NCBI RefSeq assembly: GCF_002632875.1
Contig: NZ_NJCX01000017.1
Location: forward strand, 1 to 64,000
DNA length: 64,000 nucleotides
Direction: 5' to 3'
DNA from: Xenorhabdus kozodoii
GTDB taxonomy: Bacteria; Pseudomonadota; Gammaproteobacteria; Enterobacterales; Enterobacteriaceae
Shown here: in pieces, positions 60,261-64,000 of the stretch
Position numbering within the stretch: the stretch's first letter is position 1
Layout of the letters: each line of letters begins with the position of its first letter
Notes under the pieces: model-generated
What the model was told of the DNA's origin: nothing
What the model saw: the letters and a program-made list of their open reading frames with translations, nothing else
Database searches by the model: none
Program-made: the position numbers and the translations under genes

Positions 60261-61133
60261 ATGTTAAATAATGCAGTCATTGAATCATCATTTATGACAG
60301 GGCAATTAAGTTTAGACGCAGTGATCATCGAGGCATTCAAATATAATGATGGGTATATCGTTATTACAAATAATAGTCCTTTTTATCCCAAAAACTACAA
60401 GTGGGGTGACCAAAAAAGTGATGTCGGGGTTATCGTCTTTAATAACCATGAATTAAATATTGTCAAGACTTATTCTGCGATCTTCATTGACGGGAAGATT
60501 TATATTGATCATGATATCCCCAATAAATTAAATATAGAAGACAAACTTATTCCAGCCCACTACCTGGAATCGCTAAATGGCCTGGAATGTCAATCTATAG
60601 TAGGTGAAAAAGTTAAATTATCGGTTGATGCTGAAACCAGACATAAAGTTAGCGCCGCGCATAGCATGGCTCACTTTATGTCTTTAGCTTTAAATAAAGC
60701 AGCCAATAAATATTGGAATAAAGATTATGATACAGATAGTTTGGGCAACTATAACTTAGATAAGGCAGCAATATTTAAGTCATCAATTTCTGAATTAAAA
60801 TCAATAGATACATATAGGTTTGGTAAGTCAATAAAAAAGAAAGGGTTTGATAAAACATCATTTCTGGAAAATATTGTTAGCCTCAATGAGGAAATCAATT
60901 TAATCCTGAAAAACTGGCTTGCAACAGGGAGTGAAGTACGGGTTGAATACACATCAAAAGACATTGAAAATTTACGGTTATGGAAAAGTACGGTAGAAAA
61001 TCATCCGGTTGTTATCCCATGTGGTGGAACTCATATAAAAAATACAAAAGAAATACAGGATGTTAAGGTGGAAATAAAACCAGGAGAAAGTGATGAATAT
61101 ATCGTGATTATAACGCACTGTAAGTTGAGATAA
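60261..61133 (+). CDS. AlaX-like trans-editing / tRNA-synthetase editing-domain protein
   Basis: 290 residues. The second half carries the zinc quartet of the alanyl/threonyl-tRNA synthetase editing (SAD) domain: HxxxH in AAHSMAHFM (His134, His138) and CGGTHIKNTKEI (Cys254, His258). The first about 115 residues are beta-rich, like the N-terminal barrel of AlaX-M. Such free-standing proteins hydrolyse mischarged tRNAs. There is an insertion of about 80 residues between the two zinc motifs. Start at 60261 has a GGAG site; the frame is open from 60198. The LysE exporter follows after six bases. Context suggests protection against a non-protein amino acid; tRNA specificity is unknown. Confidence 0.75.
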   Translation: MLNNAVIESSFMTGQLSLDAVIIEAFKYNDGYIVITNNSPFYPKNYKWGDQKSDVGVIVFNNHELNIVKTYSAIFIDGKIYIDHDIPNKLNIEDKLIPAHYLESLNGLECQSIVGEKVKLSVDAETRHKVSAAHSMAHFMSLALNKAANKYWNKDYDTDSLGNYNLDKAAIFKSSISELKSIDTYRFGKSIKKKGFDKTSFLENIVSLNEEINLILKNWLATGSEVRVEYTSKDIENLRLWKSTVENHPVVIPCGGTHIKNTKEIQDVKVEIKPGESDEYIVIITHCKLR

Positions 61134-61139
61134 TAACAT

Positions 61140-61781
61140 ATGATCAGTTTTGAATTGCTATCGGTATTTATTCTATTAGCGTTACTCTCTTACCTGACTC
61201 CTGGCCCTGATTGGGCTGTTATCAGTAAAGGCGTATTCAAGAGCAAGAGAGAAGGGATGATCACGGCATTTGGTGTGCAATCAGGGTTGTTTTTTCATCT
61301 TGTATTAGGATCATTAGGCGCTACAGTTATTTTGGCTACATCGAAAACCGCGTTTAGTCTGTTACAAATAATCGGTGCCATTTATCTTGTGTATCTGGGG
61401 AGTTCAGGATTAAGAGAGATTTACCTCAATAAAAATCAACAACAGTCAATTTCTGATTCACAAGAGATCATTAAGCAGAAAAGGAATCCTTTTTTAGTCG
61501 GATTATTAGCTAATGTATTTAACCCCAAAGTGGCCATATTTTTTATCAGTATTCTGCCTCAATTTATTAATCCGGTACTCCCTCCGCTTAAACAAGTTAT
61601 CATACTTGGGATGATTGATATTATCATTGGGGTTTTGTGGTGGATTATATTTGTTTATGCGCTTTCTTATGTTCAGAATGTATTTTTTAAAGGAAGGTCT
61701 CAAGTTATTATAGAATCGATAACTAATGTTTTTTTGTTGTTGTTTGGGATTGTTATGTTAGTCGGTGCTATTTTTATGTAA
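61140..61781 (+). CDS. LysE/RhtB-family amino-acid exporter
   Basis: 213 residues with six hydrophobic helices, the typical size of this family. Conserved LTPGPDWAVISKG near the N-terminus and LLANVFNPKVAIFFISILPQF after the cytoplasmic loop. Exports amino acids or analogues, homoserine-lactone-type substrates also being known. Six bases after the AlaX-like gene, so translationally linked. The substrate is inferred to be the product of the neighbouring oxygenase. Confidence 0.88.
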   Translation: MISFELLSVFILLALLSYLTPGPDWAVISKGVFKSKREGMITAFGVQSGLFFHLVLGSLGATVILATSKTAFSLLQIIGAIYLVYLGSSGLREIYLNKNQQQSISDSQEIIKQKRNPFLVGLLANVFNPKVAIFFISILPQFINPVLPPLKQVIILGMIDIIIGVLWWIIFVYALSYVQNVFFKGRSQVIIESITNVFLLLFGIVMLVGAIFM

Positions 61782-61893
61782 TTGACTTGTTGCTGTAATA
61801 TGTTATTTCTGTCCGAATTTATCTATAGCGTCATGGGGGCATCAATGTAATATTAATTGATGCCATTATAATCTTTATATATGAGGTTAGGTA

Positions 61894-63573
61894 ATGAAAG
61901 GTAGAAGGCTTTGTGTTGTTTATGATGATTCTTTTTATAATAAATTAGGTGGTAACAATATTGCCAAAAATTCATTTTATAATGTAGTTTGTTTTTTTAA
62001 GTATTATAATTTTTATGTATGTAATATGCATTATTACATGTCAAAAGGAAATGCCTTAAGTGATATTGATATCTTGCTTACAACCAATGATGTTTCACAG
62101 CATGATTTAGAAGAACAACCCAAGTCATCCATTATATTTTCTTTGTCGGATATTTATTCTCATGCTAAAAATAATTCTATGAATAAATATGTTGTTACCA
62201 AAAACATAGAGTTTGAAAATAAAAAATTTAATTATTTAAATCAACTTAATGGGGAGATTGAAATAATTTACGAAGGGGAAGAATTCCATTTGCATGGTAA
62301 TTATGTTAGGCATTTTGTTGATTATGATGGATGGCAGGATTTTATAAAATATAACGATTTTGTCATTGGCGTGAAAAAAGAGATAGGGAATAAAAAATTC
62401 TATTATTTAGGTTTGCTGAATACTTACTCTTCTTTCTATTTTGCAAAATGTGAAAATGAGGCTTTTTTAAAGAAAATGATTGGGGATATCATTGATAATG
62501 ATCAAAGAGAATTTTATTTCCAATCTGGAATGAATTTTTCTAATAGTATCATTAAATATAAAGAGCCAGATACTACCCGTGATTTATCTGAAATTAAAGG
62601 TGATCATATTATTTATGTGGATAATGAGAAATTACTTAGAAAAGGATTTTATGGTGATAAGTTAAATAGCCCTTATAATGACTTAGATAAATTCCTTTCT
62701 GAAAGCTTTAAACGTATAACTTTCCTTAACCAAGAACTCATAGAAAGTTTATATAATTTTAAAAACCATGGTAATGATTATGGTGTATTATTATTAAAGG
62801 GGTTAAACTTTGATGATGTTTTGCCACCCACCCCATCTCATGCATTAAATTATCCCGATAGAGGTAATTTTTATGGTGAATTATGGTTAGCCATGGTCTC
62901 AGAATTTCTTGGTTATGCTGTTGGGTATTCACAGGAAAAAAATGGTAACATATTCCAAAATTTGGTTCCTAATATAAAAAAAGAGTTTCTATTGTCATCA
63001 GAAAGCTCAAAAAAGGAGCTTGATTTTCATACGGAAATTGCTTTTCATCCATTAATGTGTGATTACGTTTTACTATATTGTTTACGTCAAGATCATGAAA
63101 AAAGTGCTAGAACCTTTATAGCAAGCGCTAAAATGATGCTCCGTGACTTATCTTTTAGGGAAATTCGATTATTGTTTGAGCCACTCTTTATAACAGGAAT
63201 AGATTATTCTTATGGTAGCCCTAATGGAGTAAAAGGTAATGGCCCGATGACGTCAATTCTTTATGGAAATCCTAATGATCCTTATATGATCTATGACTTA
63301 GATTTAATGAAAGGGCTTAACTCTGAGGCGGAATTTGTCCTTGATAAACTCAAAAAGATTGCTAACAAGCATAAATATTGGGTTGCACTTGAAGCAGGGG
63401 ACTTACTTATCATTGATAATAATCGATGCGTACATGGCCGTTCTGAGTTTATACCGCGTTATGATGGTTATGATAGATGGTTGTTACGTACCTGCGTATT
63501 AACCAATATTAAACAGGCAAGTCATGATATCCTTGAAGAATCCAGGATCATTAATACACGATTTGTTATTTAA
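61894..63573 (+). CDS. Large protein with C-terminal TauD/clavaminate-synthase-like Fe(II)/2-oxoglutarate oxygenase domain
   Basis: 559 residues. The C-terminal half (about 285-545) shows the 2-His-1-Glu site as HTEIAFH (His379, Glu381), distal His514 in RCVHGRSEFI and the 2-oxoglutarate-binding Arg528 in DRWLLRTCV. It resembles free amino-acid hydroxylases of the arginine/lysine/asparagine (VioC/AsnO) type; HxE rather than HxD is common in that group. The first about 280 residues match nothing I recognise, are rich in Tyr, Asn and Lys, and may bind the substrate or carrier. GAGGTTAGGT precedes the ATG. It lies 112 bases after the LysE gene in the same direction and ends at a strong terminator. 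AT content is far above that of the flanking core genes. Confidence 0.8.
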   Translation: MKGRRLCVVYDDSFYNKLGGNNIAKNSFYNVVCFFKYYNFYVCNMHYYMSKGNALSDIDILLTTNDVSQHDLEEQPKSSIIFSLSDIYSHAKNNSMNKYVVTKNIEFENKKFNYLNQLNGEIEIIYEGEEFHLHGNYVRHFVDYDGWQDFIKYNDFVIGVKKEIGNKKFYYLGLLNTYSSFYFAKCENEAFLKKMIGDIIDNDQREFYFQSGMNFSNSIIKYKEPDTTRDLSEIKGDHIIYVDNEKLLRKGFYGDKLNSPYNDLDKFLSESFKRITFLNQELIESLYNFKNHGNDYGVLLLKGLNFDDVLPPTPSHALNYPDRGNFYGELWLAMVSEFLGYAVGYSQEKNGNIFQNLVPNIKKEFLLSSESSKKELDFHTEIAFHPLMCDYVLLYCLRQDHEKSARTFIASAKMMLRDLSFREIRLLFEPLFITGIDYSYGSPNGVKGNGPMTSILYGNPNDPYMIYDLDLMKGLNSEAEFVLDKLKKIANKHKYWVALEAGDLLIIDNNRCVHGRSEFIPRYDGYDRWLLRTCVLTNIKQASHDILEESRIINTRFVI

Positions 63574-63963
63574 TTTCTTCTTTATTTAAGGAGTTGTTAT
63601 TTGCAAAATAATATTTAATGCTTTTGTTTGTTTTTATTAAAAAACCGACTAAATATACCAAAAAACAATATATTCCTTATTTAAATTATAGTGGAGAAAA
63701 TTCGGGTTAAAAATAAAGGTGGTAAATTAATCAAAATGGAATAATTAAAGAGTAGATAGTTATTCTACTCTTTTTTTTATTTCTCCCGGTAAAAATACAG
63801 GCTTGATTTTGTGAACTATCTCGAAATTAAAATGTAACAAAATAAAATTTTTATTTTATATTCAAATCTCTTCGCAGAATTAAATCATGGCGCTGTTCAT
63901 TACGCTTCTAATAGTCGATATTCCCCTTGACCACATTGAGCGGGATATAGACGTCAAGGAATT
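63574..63963 (+). other. Intergenic region at the island's right border
   Basis: 390 AT-rich bases. Holds the terminator at 63747-63778. The last 70 bases are less AT-rich and carry AAGGAATT before the prepilin ATG, marking the return to core sequence. No direct repeat or integrase site was recognised. Confidence 0.5.
63747..63778 (+). terminator. Rho-independent terminator closing the thyA-ppdA island
   Basis: Stem AGAGTAGA / TCTACTCT with a short loop, followed by a run of T residues (63771-63778). Best-formed terminator in the window; it ends the AlaX-LysE-oxygenase transcript. Confidence 0.88.
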
Positions 63964-64000
63964 ATGAAATACATTAACAATCACAACGGATTTACCTTAT
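63964..64000 (+). CDS. Prepilin-peptidase-dependent protein, 5' end only (PpdA-like)
   Basis: Only 12 codons are in the window: MKYINNHNGFTL. The short basic leader followed by GFTL is the type IV prepilin (N-methylation) signal. In E. coli thyA is followed by ppdA-ppdB-ygdB-ppdC-recC, so this is most likely ppdA. The rest lies beyond the window. Confidence 0.65.
   Translation, partial: MKYINNHNGFTL

Noticed and set aside
1-64000. tRNA or rRNA genes, CRISPR arrays, replication origin
   Set aside because: No cloverleaf-like gene, rRNA segment, regularly spaced direct repeats or DnaA-box cluster was recognised while reading.

Overview
The window looks like chromosome of an entomopathogenic member of the Morganellaceae, most probably Xenorhabdus, with Photorhabdus as the nearest alternative. 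This is inferred from the enterobacterial core genes (close to their E. coli counterparts but more AT-rich), from dispersed palindromic intergenic repeats, and from the load of insertion sequences, CDI-type toxin modules and small biosynthetic islands. No species-level marker was checked.

Layout. (1) 1-5215: a very AT-rich class II microcin / RiPP-like island. It holds a glycine-zipper precursor with a Cys-rich tail, a JmjC-type Fe(II)/2-oxoglutarate oxygenase, an HlyD/CvaA-type adaptor and a C39-peptidase ABC exporter. The oxygenase reading frame seems to be split near its start by an A9 tract. (2) 5216-10656: a mobile-element and toxin graveyard. It contains a decayed IS110/IS1111 transposase, a complete-looking IS3-family element, two consecutive orphan CdiA-CT/CdiI toxin-immunity modules, a frameshifted SymE remnant and a transposase tail fragment abutting plsY. 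(3) 10657-32888: core genes plsY, folB, cca, ygiM, ygiF, glnE, hldE, ubiK, ribB (FMN riboswitch), ygiD, ygiC, ygiB, tolC, nudF, cpdA, yqiA, parE, parC, plsC. (4) 33323-49509: ftsP, folA, apaH, apaG, rsmA, pdxA, surA, lptD, djlA, rluA, rapA, polB. (5) 49907-60091: an ArnT-like membrane glycosyltransferase, thiBPQ with a TPP riboswitch, rppH, ptsP, lgt, thyA. (6) 60092-63963: an AT-rich three-gene island inserted between thyA and a prepilin gene (ppdA-like) that starts at the right edge.

How the parts work together. The core blocks cover the outer membrane (surA, lptD, djlA, tolC, lgt), phospholipids (plsY, plsC), LPS heptose (hldE), folate and thymidylate (folB, folA, thyA), cofactors (ribB, pdxA, thiBPQ, ubiK), nitrogen signalling (glnE, ptsP), chromosome decatenation (parE, parC) and RNA metabolism (rsmA, rluA, rapA, rppH, apaH, cca). 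The Cca here seems to lack the whole HD-domain active site, and YgiF lacks the C-terminal part of its CHAD domain.

Two candidate new systems stand out. The first is the microcin cluster, whose only visible tailoring enzyme is a JmjC hydroxylase. The second is the thyA-ppdA island: an AlaX-like trans-editing protein, a LysE/RhtB amino-acid exporter and a large protein with a C-terminal clavaminate-synthase-like 2-oxoglutarate oxygenase. I read this as a cassette that makes, exports and gives self-protection against a hydroxylated amino-acid analogue. Both readings are inferences.
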